Shown: positions 16,575 through 25,400 of the stretch, piece by piece
How positions within the stretch are numbered: position 1 is the first letter of the stretch
How the letters are laid out: each line of letters begins with the position of its first letter
Source: Oscillospiraceae bacterium
Lineage (GTDB): Bacteria; Bacillota; Clostridia; Oscillospirales; Acutalibacteraceae
Assembly (NCBI GenBank): GCA_028697255.1
Contig: JAQVFM010000009.1
Location: 1 to 42,930, forward strand
DNA: 42,930 nt
Reading direction: 5' to 3'
Translations under genes and position numbers: made by a program
Notes under the pieces: model-generated
What the model saw: only the letters and a program-made list of their open reading frames with translations
Databases searched by the model: none
What the model was told of the DNA's origin: nothing

Positions 16575-17711
16575 ATGAATAAAAAGCTTATATCAATAGG
16601 TTTTGTCACGCTGTTGTTTTCTGTATCCCTCATAAATATTATAAAACCTCAGCGTGAATTTTCTGAAAATGAAAACCGTTATCTTCAAAAGCTGCCTAAG
16701 TCCGGTATTTCTAAAATATTTTCGGGTAAATTTTCAATGGATTTTGAAGAATACGCAGCGGATCAATTTATTGGGCGAGACGGTTGGATAACGCTTAAAA
16801 CTTTAGCCGAGCTTGCCATTTTAAAAAAGGATAACGGACGCATATATTTTGGCAAAGACGGCACTTTGTTTGATGCAACCGAAACAGTTGATAGCGATGT
16901 CCTTGAAGATAATGCGGTCTATGTGAAAAATTTTATTAATAAACTTCGCTCAAAAACACCAGAGTTAGATGCTTCGATATTGCTTGTACCCACGGCAACC
17001 GAAATATATAATGAAAAGCTCCCTCGCTTTGCGCCGGTACCCGACCAACAGTCAGCAATAAATAGGGTTTCTAAAATTTTTGACAATGACGCGATTTTAC
17101 TGGATACGATTGATTTATTAAAATCTAATAAAGGTAAATACCTTTACTATCGCACCGACCACCACTGGACAACCGATGCCGCGTATATAGTTTATTGTGA
17201 ATGGGCGCGCAAAGTTGGGCTCACTCCCCTCTCTTTGAACGCATTTTCCGTAAAGAATGTGTCAACTGCATTTTATGGCACATTATATTCCAAGGCAAAC
17301 CTCGTTACTTTAAAGCCGGATACTGTAAAGGCATATCACTTTAATGACGCAGTTTCGGTATCGGCTGATTTGGGTAGCGGCAAAACCTCGAACACACTTT
17401 ATTTTGATGAATATTTGAACAAAAAGGATAAGTATTCGTATTTTTTAGGCAGCAACCGTCCGTTGATTGAAATTGAAACGGGCACAAAAAACGGGTATAA
17501 CCTGTTGCTTATTCAGGATTCCTATGCCCATTGCTTTGTACCTTTCTTGACACAGCATTTTGAAAAAATATCAGTAGTTGATTTGCGCTATCTTACAATC
17601 GATCTTTATGAATATGCCATTAAAAATGATATAACCGATGTTCTTGTGCTTTATAACCTGCCCGGTTTTGCAACCGAAAAAACAATATCAAGATTGGAAT
17701 GGGAAAATTAG
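16575..17711 (+). CDS. DHHW family protein, AlgJ/AlgX-like SGNH-fold partner of MBOAT
   Basis: 378 residues. An N-terminal membrane/signal segment (about 3-22) is followed by SENENRYLQKLP and an SGNH-like domain. The name-giving motif TDHHWT lies at about 194-199, and IQDSYAHCFVPFL in the C-terminal part resembles the displaced SGNH nucleophile block (DSY) seen in AlgX/AlgJ. Such proteins carry out the extracytoplasmic acetyl transfer that follows MBOAT export of the acyl group. Start ATG lies after GAAAGGCAGG. It is the last gene of the cluster and is followed by a strong terminator. Confidence 0.85.
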   Translation: MNKKLISIGFVTLLFSVSLINIIKPQREFSENENRYLQKLPKSGISKIFSGKFSMDFEEYAADQFIGRDGWITLKTLAELAILKKDNGRIYFGKDGTLFDATETVDSDVLEDNAVYVKNFINKLRSKTPELDASILLVPTATEIYNEKLPRFAPVPDQQSAINRVSKIFDNDAILLDTIDLLKSNKGKYLYYRTDHHWTTDAAYIVYCEWARKVGLTPLSLNAFSVKNVSTAFYGTLYSKANLVTLKPDTVKAYHFNDAVSVSADLGSGKTSNTLYFDEYLNKKDKYSYFLGSNRPLIEIETGTKNGYNLLLIQDSYAHCFVPFLTQHFEKISVVDLRYLTIDLYEYAIKNDITDVLVLYNLPGFATEKTISRLEWEN

Positions 17712-17756
17712 GCGGGATAGGGGCCCGCACTGCTTTTGGTAAAGGTATTGAAATTG

Positions 17757-17791
17757 AAACCAGCGCGATGACACGCATCGCGCTGGTTTTT
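17757..17791. terminator. Bidirectional terminator between the DHHW gene and galT
   Basis: AAACCAGCGCGAT (17757-17769) pairs perfectly with ATCGCGCTGGTTT (17777-17789) across a 7-nt loop, followed by a T run on the plus strand. The minus-strand galT stop lies at 17793-17791, so both convergent transcripts can use it. Confidence 0.9.
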
Positions 17792-18759
17792 CATATATTT
17801 AAAAATCGTTTGTACGCTTCTCTAAGCTCGGCGGCTGTATCCTCCGGGCATGTCGGGTTGCAATGCGCCCACGCGCCCGTTTCGCTTGATGCATTATATT
17901 TTATCTTTTCGGCACTGCGCATCGGCGGATAAAATGCTATGTGGAAATGGAAATAATCCGACGCGTCCTCCCCGTTTACCGGCTGATTATACATGCACAT
18001 CATGTACGGAAACTTCATATCAAACAAGCTGTCGAGCATACCGCAGGTTAAGCGCAGAGTTTCTGCAAGTGCCATGCGTTGCTCGTCATCAAATTTTGTA
18101 ATGTCCGGAACATGTTTGTTGCTCATTATATATACGCCGTAAGGGTATTCGGTGAAAAACGGTAAAAATGTTGTAAAATGCTCATTTTTGAAAATAACGC
18201 GTTTTTCAAACGATATTTCCTCGCTTAGCATATCACAAAACAAGCACTTAGTTTTCTCTTCAAAATAACGGCGTGAATTTTCAAGCTCCAGTTCAAGCTT
18301 TTTGGGAATAAATGAATAGCCGTAAATTTGTCCGTGCGGGTGTGGCATTGTAACGCCAACAACATCGCCACGGTTTTCAAAAATAAAGATATATTTTATC
18401 TTTTCATCCCGACTTAAATCCTCAAACCGTTCAACCCATAAATCGACAAGCTTTCGGATATGATCAGTCGAAAGTTCAGGCAGCGTTACGGTATGCTCGG
18501 GAGAATATAAAATAACCTCACATTTGCCGTATGCCGGTGCTGTTTCAAAAAAATCGGTGTCTACGCTATCGGGCTGCGGCGGGTTTTGTGACAGCGCGGG
18601 AAAATCATTGTCATATTTATAAACATCGTAGTTGTCGGGCACTTTTCCTGACCCCGGGCAAAATGGGCAATAATCTTTTGGCATCTGCGGCCGGCTTTGA
18701 CGGTGAGATGCAATCATAACCCAATCGTTTGTAAGCGGGTGTTTTCTAAGTTCTGCCAT
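17791..18759 (-). CDS. galT: Galactose-1-phosphate uridylyltransferase
   Basis: 322 residues of class I GalT. A zinc-binding CPFC (C31, C34) follows the N-terminal HPLTNDWVMIASHR segment, and the catalytic HPH (H140, P141, H142; the second His is uridylylated) lies in VTMPHPHGQ. It exchanges UMP between UDP-glucose and galactose-1-phosphate in the Leloir pathway. The ATG has AGAAAGGA about 12 nt upstream. It follows galK by 22 nt in the same operon; no galE or galM is in the window. Confidence 0.96.
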   Translation of the reverse strand: MAELRKHPLTNDWVMIASHRQSRPQMPKDYCPFCPGSGKVPDNYDVYKYDNDFPALSQNPPQPDSVDTDFFETAPAYGKCEVILYSPEHTVTLPELSTDHIRKLVDLWVERFEDLSRDEKIKYIFIFENRGDVVGVTMPHPHGQIYGYSFIPKKLELELENSRRYFEEKTKCLFCDMLSEEISFEKRVIFKNEHFTTFLPFFTEYPYGVYIMSNKHVPDITKFDDEQRMALAETLRLTCGMLDSLFDMKFPYMMCMYNQPVNGEDASDYFHFHIAFYPPMRSAEKIKYNASSETGAWAHCNPTCPEDTAAELREAYKRFLNI

Positions 18760-18781
18760 CGAAAAATATATTCCTTTCTCA

Positions 18782-20068
18782 TTAGTTTAAGCTATCCAGA
18801 CAAACGCCGCCAACCGGTCGAATTGTCAACACATGACAGCTACCCTTGCCAAATACACTTTCGATTTGGCTGTAAAACATCGGCAGCAGACTTGACGGCA
18901 CAAAATTCTGCGTAGTTCCCGCAAAACCTCCACCGTGTACCCGCCATGCTCCCTTGCCATCAAGCATGCCCTGAGCAAGACAAAGTGCCAGCGAAAGTCC
19001 CTGCTCGTTTGCATTGCAAGAGGAATATACGTTCTGCAGGTATTCAAATGACGAATGCCCCGATTCGATTATTAGACGCAAAAACTTGTCAAAATCACCA
19101 GACTCAAGTGCTTTAACCTGATAACTCACGCGTTGGTTATCACGCAGGAAGTGTATTGCACGTAATACAGCACGGTCTCCGTGTTTTTTGCGAAGTAACG
19201 ACAAGTTTTTAAGTAACGTATCCATGTCGGTTTCGCGAAGATAATTAACACCGAGAGACTTTGAAACAGCTTTCATATCAACTGTTATCGACGCATATTC
19301 GTGCGTCAGGTCGGCATGGTCGCCTCCGGTATCAACAATGCACAGATTATATCCGGTGTCTGCAAAATTAAAATCCACCTTTTTTATCAATGGGTTTTTT
19401 ATATCAGCAAAATCTATTGTGATTATTCCGCCCACAGCCGAGGCAGTCTGATCCATCAGACCACACGGTTTGCCAAAATGCACGTTTTCTGCATATTGTG
19501 CCATTTTAGCAATTTCAACGTTACCGACATTGCCGTTATTATACAAATGATTTAATACTGTACCGACAAGCACCTCGAACGCTGCCGAGGATGAAAGCCC
19601 CGATCCTTTAAGCACATTTGATGTCGTATAAGCGTCAAAGCCGCCGATTTTATAATTATTATTAGAGAACTTTTCGGCTAAACCCCGTATTAAAGAGCTT
19701 GAACGCCCTTGATCTTCCTGCTTTGCCGACAAATCATCAAGCAGCACCGTATCCTCTTCAAATCCTTCGGATTTAATCCGAATTACATTTTTGTCCGACA
19801 TAGACGCAACGGCAATTATATCAAGGTTGACGCTTGCCGCCAATACACGACCGTGGTTATGGTCAGTGTGATTGCCACCGATTTCTGTGCGCCCCGGCGC
19901 AGAAAAAAGTACGACCTTGCGCTCACTTCCATATATTTCGCTAAATTTAAGCACCGCCTGTCTATAACGATTTCTTTGCTTTTCTATTTCGTTTGTGTAC
20001 AGGCGTGCAAAAGAACGGTCATAATGTCCCGAATCGATACGTTTTAGCAGCATGTCCACCGTATACAT
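18782..20068 (-). CDS. galK: Galactokinase
   Basis: 428 residues, GHMP kinase fold. Seen are the galactokinase signature GRTEIGGNHTDHNHG (about 60-74), the ATP-binding GSGLSSSAAFE loop, and the C-terminal RVHGGGFAGT motif. It phosphorylates galactose at C1 using ATP, the first committed Leloir step. The ATG at 20066-20068 is used; a second in-frame ATG five codons on, after GGTGG, is an alternative start. galT follows. An AraC-type regulator is transcribed divergently from the 309-bp upstream gap and is a likely regulator. Confidence 0.95.
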   Translation of the reverse strand: MYTVDMLLKRIDSGHYDRSFARLYTNEIEKQRNRYRQAVLKFSEIYGSERKVVLFSAPGRTEIGGNHTDHNHGRVLAASVNLDIIAVASMSDKNVIRIKSEGFEEDTVLLDDLSAKQEDQGRSSSLIRGLAEKFSNNNYKIGGFDAYTTSNVLKGSGLSSSAAFEVLVGTVLNHLYNNGNVGNVEIAKMAQYAENVHFGKPCGLMDQTASAVGGIITIDFADIKNPLIKKVDFNFADTGYNLCIVDTGGDHADLTHEYASITVDMKAVSKSLGVNYLRETDMDTLLKNLSLLRKKHGDRAVLRAIHFLRDNQRVSYQVKALESGDFDKFLRLIIESGHSSFEYLQNVYSSCNANEQGLSLALCLAQGMLDGKGAWRVHGGGFAGTTQNFVPSSLLPMFYSQIESVFGKGSCHVLTIRPVGGVCLDSLN

Positions 20069-20120
20069 AAGCGTTACTCACATCCTTAATAGCTCTTTTT
20101 GCCTATTGCAAAATATACGG

Positions 20121-20150
20121 ATTTGCGGGCGAACACATATCGCCTCTACA
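20121..20150 (+). repeat. REP-like palindromic repeat, copy B
   Basis: Core GGCGAACACATATCGCC at 20128-20144 with TTTGC on the left and TCTACA on the right, the same flanks as copy F at 40662. The right arm is partly degenerate. Confidence 0.65.
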
Positions 20151-20187
20151 GTATATTGAGCGAGTTTTTGAGGAAACCGCAACTTGT

Positions 20188-20210
20188 ACGGGCAACCTGT
20201 GGTCGCCCGT
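20188..20210 (-). repeat. REP-like palindromic repeat, copy C (GACC variant)
   Basis: ACGGGCAACC (20188-20197) and GGTCGCCCGT (20201-20210) form an inverted repeat with one mismatch around TGT. The core has GACC in place of the GAAC of the other copies, so it is a subfamily. Confidence 0.6.
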
Positions 20211-20377
20211 GAATTTCGCAATTGGCCATTAATAGGTTTTCATTTAATTATTATATATAAACCGCAACAATTCAATTATTTTATCCACCCATTGTATGGA
20301 CTTTTGTTGCAGGATATCTTATAATCAACTATATCATAAAATATATTACTCTTAAATATTAATTTTGGGGCATTATT

Positions 20378-21205
20378 ATGGAAAGCAACAAGCATCAATT
20401 TAAAAGCACAACGCTCGAAAATCTTAGTCTTGCCGTTTACAATACGGGCTATCAAAAATGCGACAGCAGCCATACTTGGGGGCCTGCGACGCGTGACCAT
20501 TACCTTATACACTACATAGCTTCGGGCAAGGGTGTCTTTAATTCTCAAAACCGGTTATATTCGCTTTGCTCGGGTGAGATGTTTTTGATATTTCCCGGAC
20601 AAATCGCATCATACTCGGCGGACAGCACTGACCCTTGGGAATATTACTGGGTCGGGTTTAACGGTACTGAGGCTCACCGACTTGTAAATCTTTCAGGGTT
20701 CACAAAGGAGACTCCCGTATTAAAACTCCCCCAAATTGATGAGATAAAACCGCTCTTACTTAATATATATCAAAAAAGCGGCTTTTCACCGGCATCCGAG
20801 GCTGAAATGACAGGCAATCTCTATATTTTCTTAAGCAAGCTTATGCGCGTGCAGAGTGAAAAACGGCTATCATATGACATTCGCGATTATCTCGCACAAG
20901 CACTTAGGTTTATTCAGCACAATTTTGCGGACAGTATCAGCGTTTCGGATATAGCATCATTTGTGGGTATCAGCCGCAGTCAGCTATACCGTGCATTTAT
21001 CGAGTTTTTCAATATATCCCCAAATGAATATCTTCAAAAATACCGATTGAACGAGGCATGCAGCCTGCTGCATGATGGTTCGCTGTCAATATCTGCGGTT
21101 GCAAGCTCTGTTGGTTATGCCGACCCGCTTTATTTTTCACGAGTATTCAAAAAGCGTAAAGGCTTAACTCCGACAGAATATAGGTTAAACTCTCTGTCCT
21201 TATAA
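20378..21205 (+). CDS. AraC-family transcriptional regulator
   Basis: 275 residues. The N-terminal half is a cupin sugar-sensing domain (HYIASGKGVFNSQNR, SGEMFLIFPGQIASY, PWEYYWVGFNG). The C-terminal 100 residues carry two helix-turn-helix motifs (ISVSDIASFVGISRSQLYRAF and LSISAVASSVGYADPLYFSRVFKK) and end with the classic GLTPTEYR. The family usually activates sugar-use genes on binding the sugar. Position suggests regulation of divergent galK-galT by galactose or a galactoside; this is inference from location. The ATG lies after a weak TTGGGG site. AraC regulators of alpha-galactosidase loci are close relatives. Confidence 0.88.
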   Translation: MESNKHQFKSTTLENLSLAVYNTGYQKCDSSHTWGPATRDHYLIHYIASGKGVFNSQNRLYSLCSGEMFLIFPGQIASYSADSTDPWEYYWVGFNGTEAHRLVNLSGFTKETPVLKLPQIDEIKPLLLNIYQKSGFSPASEAEMTGNLYIFLSKLMRVQSEKRLSYDIRDYLAQALRFIQHNFADSISVSDIASFVGISRSQLYRAFIEFFNISPNEYLQKYRLNEACSLLHDGSLSISAVASSVGYADPLYFSRVFKKRKGLTPTEYRLNSLSL

Positions 21206-21214
21206 ATGGTGTTG

Positions 21215-21240
21215 TCTATGCATGTTTTCTATGCATGTTT
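21215..21240 (+). repeat. Tandem 13-bp direct repeat
   Basis: TCTATGCATGTTT occurs twice in a row (21215-21227 and 21228-21240), each containing the palindrome ATGCAT. It lies 9 nt after the araC-type gene stop and about 50 nt upstream of the carA -35 box. Confidence 0.6.
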
Positions 21241-21289
21241 AAAGTTAATAGATAAAATGTTACAAGTTAAAAAACTCAAACGGTTGCAC

Positions 21290-21318
21290 TTGACCAATCG
21301 CTGTTCGGTCTGTATAAT
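21290..21318 (+). promoter_or_regulatory. Sigma-A promoter of the carA operon
   Basis: TTGACC (21290-21295), 17-nt spacer, TATAAT (21313-21318). The leader is about 75 nt; I see no PyrR-type attenuator or T-box in it. Confidence 0.85.
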
Positions 21319-21401
21319 ATTCGGTTAGATAGATACAGACGAGTTTTGCCCGTCAACATACCTTAACAGTTTAATCTCAATAAATTATCGGAGGTAACCG
21401 C

Positions 21402-22481
21402 ATGGAAAATACGGCCTATTTACTGCTTGAAAACGGACGGGTTTTTGAAGGAAAGCGATTTGGCGCGCAGGGAGATATTACCGGGGAAATAGTTTTCACC
21501 ACATCAATGACCGGTTATCTTGAAACGCTAACCGACCCTAATTATTTCGGTCAAATGGTGGTTCAAACATTTCCGCTAATCGGCAATTACGGCGTTATCC
21601 CATCTGATTTTGAAAGCAATCACCCGCACTTAAAAGCATATATTGTTAGGGAATGGTGTCAAGAACCCTCAAATTACAGAAGCGAGGGCAATCTTGATGC
21701 TTTTTTAAAATATAACAATATTATAGGCCTTTATGATATTGACACCCGTGAGCTGACACGAATAATACGCGAACACGGTGTAATGAATGCAAGAATAGCA
21801 TCCTCAATAAGTGACCTGCAGGCGGAAAAGGACAAATTGAAAGGATACAAAATCACCAATGCCGTTTTGTCGGTAGGCTGCAAGGAAATGCAAATCGCCC
21901 AGCCTGATGATTCCGAATATCATGTCGTGCTTTGGGATTTTGGTGTCAAGTCCAAAATTCTCAAATCACTTAAATCATTGAACTGCCGCGTTACGATCGT
22001 GCCGCCTTTCTCGACGGCCGAACAAATCATTGCATTAAAGCCGAACGGCATAACAATGTCAAACGGACCGGGCGACCCTGCCGAAAATACAGGCATTATC
22101 AATGAAATAAAAAAGCTGTGCAATTTAAAGATGCCGATATTTGGCATAGGACTCGGCCACCAGCTTCTTGCTTTGTCACAGGGCGCAAAGACCACAAAGC
22201 TCAAATACGGGCACCGGGGCGCTAACCAGCCCACTAAATATATGAAAACGGGACTAATTTACATCACGAGCCAAAATCACGGATATGCGGTGGTTGCCGA
22301 TTCTCTGCCCAAAAATGCCGTCTTGAGTTTTACGAACGTAAATGACGGATCCGCCGAGGGCATTAATTACTCAGACATGCCCGCTTTTTCGGTTCAATTT
22401 CACCCTGACGCTGCGTCGGGACCGCTTGACACCGGGTTTTTGTTCACACGCTTTATTGAACTGATGAAGGAGGGCTGCTGA
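21402..22481 (+). CDS. carA: Carbamoyl-phosphate synthase small subunit, glutaminase site lacking catalytic Cys
   Basis: 359 residues, full length. The N-terminal CarA domain (MVVQTFPLIGNYGVIPSDFES) and the GATase domain (MSNGPGDPAENTG, GHRGANQP, SQNHGYAV) are intact. However the nucleophile elbow reads FGIGLGHQ where the family has FGICLGHQ: Gly250 (GGA, 22149-22151) replaces the catalytic Cys, and the later HPE is HPD (H334, D336). In E. coli CarA the triad is C269, H353, E355, and loss of the Cys abolishes glutamine use while ammonia-dependent synthesis remains. I infer that this subunit cannot hydrolyse glutamine and may only stabilise CarB or shape the tunnel. GGAGG precedes the ATG; CarB starts 2 nt after the stop. 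Confidence 0.95.
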   Translation: MENTAYLLLENGRVFEGKRFGAQGDITGEIVFTTSMTGYLETLTDPNYFGQMVVQTFPLIGNYGVIPSDFESNHPHLKAYIVREWCQEPSNYRSEGNLDAFLKYNNIIGLYDIDTRELTRIIREHGVMNARIASSISDLQAEKDKLKGYKITNAVLSVGCKEMQIAQPDDSEYHVVLWDFGVKSKILKSLKSLNCRVTIVPPFSTAEQIIALKPNGITMSNGPGDPAENTGIINEIKKLCNLKMPIFGIGLGHQLLALSQGAKTTKLKYGHRGANQPTKYMKTGLIYITSQNHGYAVVADSLPKNAVLSFTNVNDGSAEGINYSDMPAFSVQFHPDAASGPLDTGFLFTRFIELMKEGC

Positions 22482-22483
22482 AG

Positions 22484-25400
22484 ATGCCGCTTAACAAGGA
22501 TATAAAAAAGATAATGGTTATTGGTTCGGGCCCTATAATTATCGGACAGGCTGCCGAATTTGACTACGCCGGAACACAGGCTTGCCGTGCGCTTAAGGAG
22601 GAAGGCCTTGAGGTTGTTTTAGTCAACTCAAACCCTGCAACGATAATGACCGACAATGCAATGGCCGACAAAATATATATTGAGCCGTTAACACTTGATA
22701 CATTAAAACGCATAATACTAATTGAAAAGCCCGACAGTATTTTGTCCACACTGGGCGGGCAGACCGGGCTTACTTTGTCAATGCAGCTTGCCAGGGAAGG
22801 TTTTTTGGAACAAAATAATGTTCGTTTGCTCGGAGCCGACCCGGTAACTATCGACAAGGCTGAGGACAGACAACTGTTTAAAGACACCATGCTCCAAATC
22901 GGTGAGCCGGTAATCCCCTCTCAGGTCGTAAATGATGTTGATTCGGCACTAAGCTTTGCGAATGAAATCGGATACCCGGTAATTATACGCCCCGCCTTTA
23001 CATTAGGCGGCACCGGTGGCGGCATTGTTAATAACGATCATGAGCTAAGGGAAATTGCTTCAAATGGTCTGCGCCTCTCCCCCATCACCCAAATTCTTGT
23101 GGAAAAATGTGTATCCGGATGGAAAGAAATCGAGTTTGAAGTCATTCGCGACAGCGTCGGCAATGCAATTACGGTATGCAGCATGGAAAACTTTGATCCT
23201 GTGGGTGTGCATACCGGCGATAGCATTGTTATTGCCCCTGCCGTTACACTCTCGGACAAGGAATATCAGATGCTGCGTTCAGCGGCACTTAACATTATTA
23301 CTGCGCTCAAAATTGAGGGCGGTTGCAACTGCCAGTTTGCACTTAATCCTAAAAGCAATGAATATGCGGTCATAGAAGTCAATCCGCGTGTATCGCGTTC
23401 CTCGGCGTTGGCATCCAAGGCAAGCGGTTATCCAATTGCGAAAGTGGCGGCAAAAATCGCAATAGGCTATACGCTTGATGAAATTCCCAACGCAGTTACA
23501 GGCAAATCCAACGCCTGTTTTGAACCTGTACTTGATTATGTAGTAGTAAAGCTACCAAAATGGCCATTTGATAAATTTGTGTATGCAAAACGCACGCTGG
23601 GCACACAGATGAAAGCCACCGGAGAGGTTATGGCAATTGGCGTCAGCTTTGAGCAAGCAATTATGAAAGCCGTGCGCGGTGCAGAAATTTCGCTTGACAG
23701 CCTAAATTTGCCTAAATTTGCGGAGCTCAGCGACGACGAAGTTAAAAATCGTCTTTATATCTGTGATGATGAGCGCCTGTTCACGGTTTTTGAAGCACTT
23801 AAGCGGGGCATATCCTGCAAAGAAATAAACGAAATTACTATGATTGATCCGTGGTTTATAAGCAAGCTTCAAAACCTTGCAAACCTTGAAATAAAAATGG
23901 CTAAGGGTCTAAATGATACACTATACAAAGAAGCCAAAAAACGCGGATATCCCGATAAGGTAATCGAGCGCATATCAGGCAAAAAAATAGAAAAGCCTTT
24001 AAACGCCGTTTTTAAAATGGTAGACACCTGTGCAGCCGAGTTTGATGCCGTGACTCCCTACTTTTATTCTACCTATGACAATGAAAATGAGGCAGAACAA
24101 TTTATTAAGCACAGCGGTAAAGATAAAAAAACAGTTATTGTATTCGGCTCAGGTCCCATTAGAATCGGACAAGGGATTGAATTTGATTACGCCTCGGTCC
24201 ATTGCGTATGGGCTCTTAAGCAAGCGGGCTACGAAGTCGTAATAGTCAACAACAATCCCGAAACAGTCTCGACTGACTTCGATACAGCCGACAGGCTATA
24301 CTTTGAGCCGCTAACTACCGAGGATGTTATGAATGTTATAAACACCGAAAAGCCTTACGGTGTCGTTGTGGCGTTTGGCGGCCAGACAGCAATAAAACTG
24401 GCAAATTTCCTTGAATCACAGGGTGTGCGCATATTGGGCACCCCTGCTGACAGTATTGACGCCGCCGAAGACAGGGAACGCTTTGACGAATTGCTGGAAC
24501 ATCTCGGTATCAGTCGCCCGAAGGGCACCACCGTCATGACTACTGAGGACGCGTTAAATGCAGCAAATGCATTAGGCTATCCCGTACTGATGCGTCCGTC
24601 ATATGTGCTCGGCGGCCAAAACATGATTATTGCGTTTTGCGATGAAGATATTGAGGAATATATGAGCATAATTTTATCGCACGGCATTGAAAACCCGGTG
24701 CTCATCGACAAATATCTGATGGGCATTGAAATTGAAGTTGATGCAATCTGCGACCAAGAGGATATACTAATCCCCGGCATAATGGAGCATATAGAGCGCG
24801 CGGGTATACATTCGGGCGATTCAATTGCCGTATATCCCTCTTGGAATGTCAGCGGTCCTCAAATCGAGCGTATTTTACAGTACACAAAGGATCTTGCGGT
24901 TTCATTAAAAACACAGGGACTGATAAATATTCAGTATGTAATTCACGAAAACGAAATTAATGTAATCGAGGTCAATCCCCGTTCTTCGCGTACAATTCCG
25001 TATATCAGCAAGGTGACAGGTGTTCCTATGGTGGATTTAGCGACCCGAGCAATGCTTGGTGAAAAGCTGTCCGACATGGGCTATGGCACAGGGCTTTACC
25101 GCACTCCACCATATATCGCAGTCAAGGTTCCTGTGTTTTCGTTTGAAAAGTTAATTGATGTGGACACCCATTTGGGACCCGAAATGAAATCGACGGGCGA
25201 AGTGCTGGGTATAGGCAAAACACTTGACGAGGCTTTGTATAAAGGCTTGGTGGCAGCGGGGTATAAGATGGAAAAACACGGCGGAGTGCTTATCACGGTG
25301 AGGGACACGGACAAAACCGAAATTGTTGAAACTGCAAAAAGATACGTCGAGCTTGGCTTTAAGCTATATGCAACCAAAGGTACAACTCAAATTCTTGGTG

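Larger units (their letters stand above)
20069..20377. other. Divergent intergenic region between galK and the AraC-type regulator
   Basis: 309 bp. It holds two REP-like palindromes (20121-20150 and 20188-20210), then an AT-rich half (20230-20377) where both promoters should lie. A weak plus-strand candidate is TTGCAG, 17 nt, TATATC. I see no convincing paired operator half-sites for an AraC protein and no small gene. Confidence 0.5.

Noticed and set aside
17699-17932. A plus-strand open frame over the terminator and galT end
   Set aside because: It is antisense to galT, crosses a strong terminator and has no family match.
21402-22481. carA as a decaying pseudogene because the catalytic Cys is missing
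   Set aside because: Full length, strong promoter and ribosome binding site, all other conserved blocks kept, and coupled to an intact carB; a change in nitrogen source fits better.
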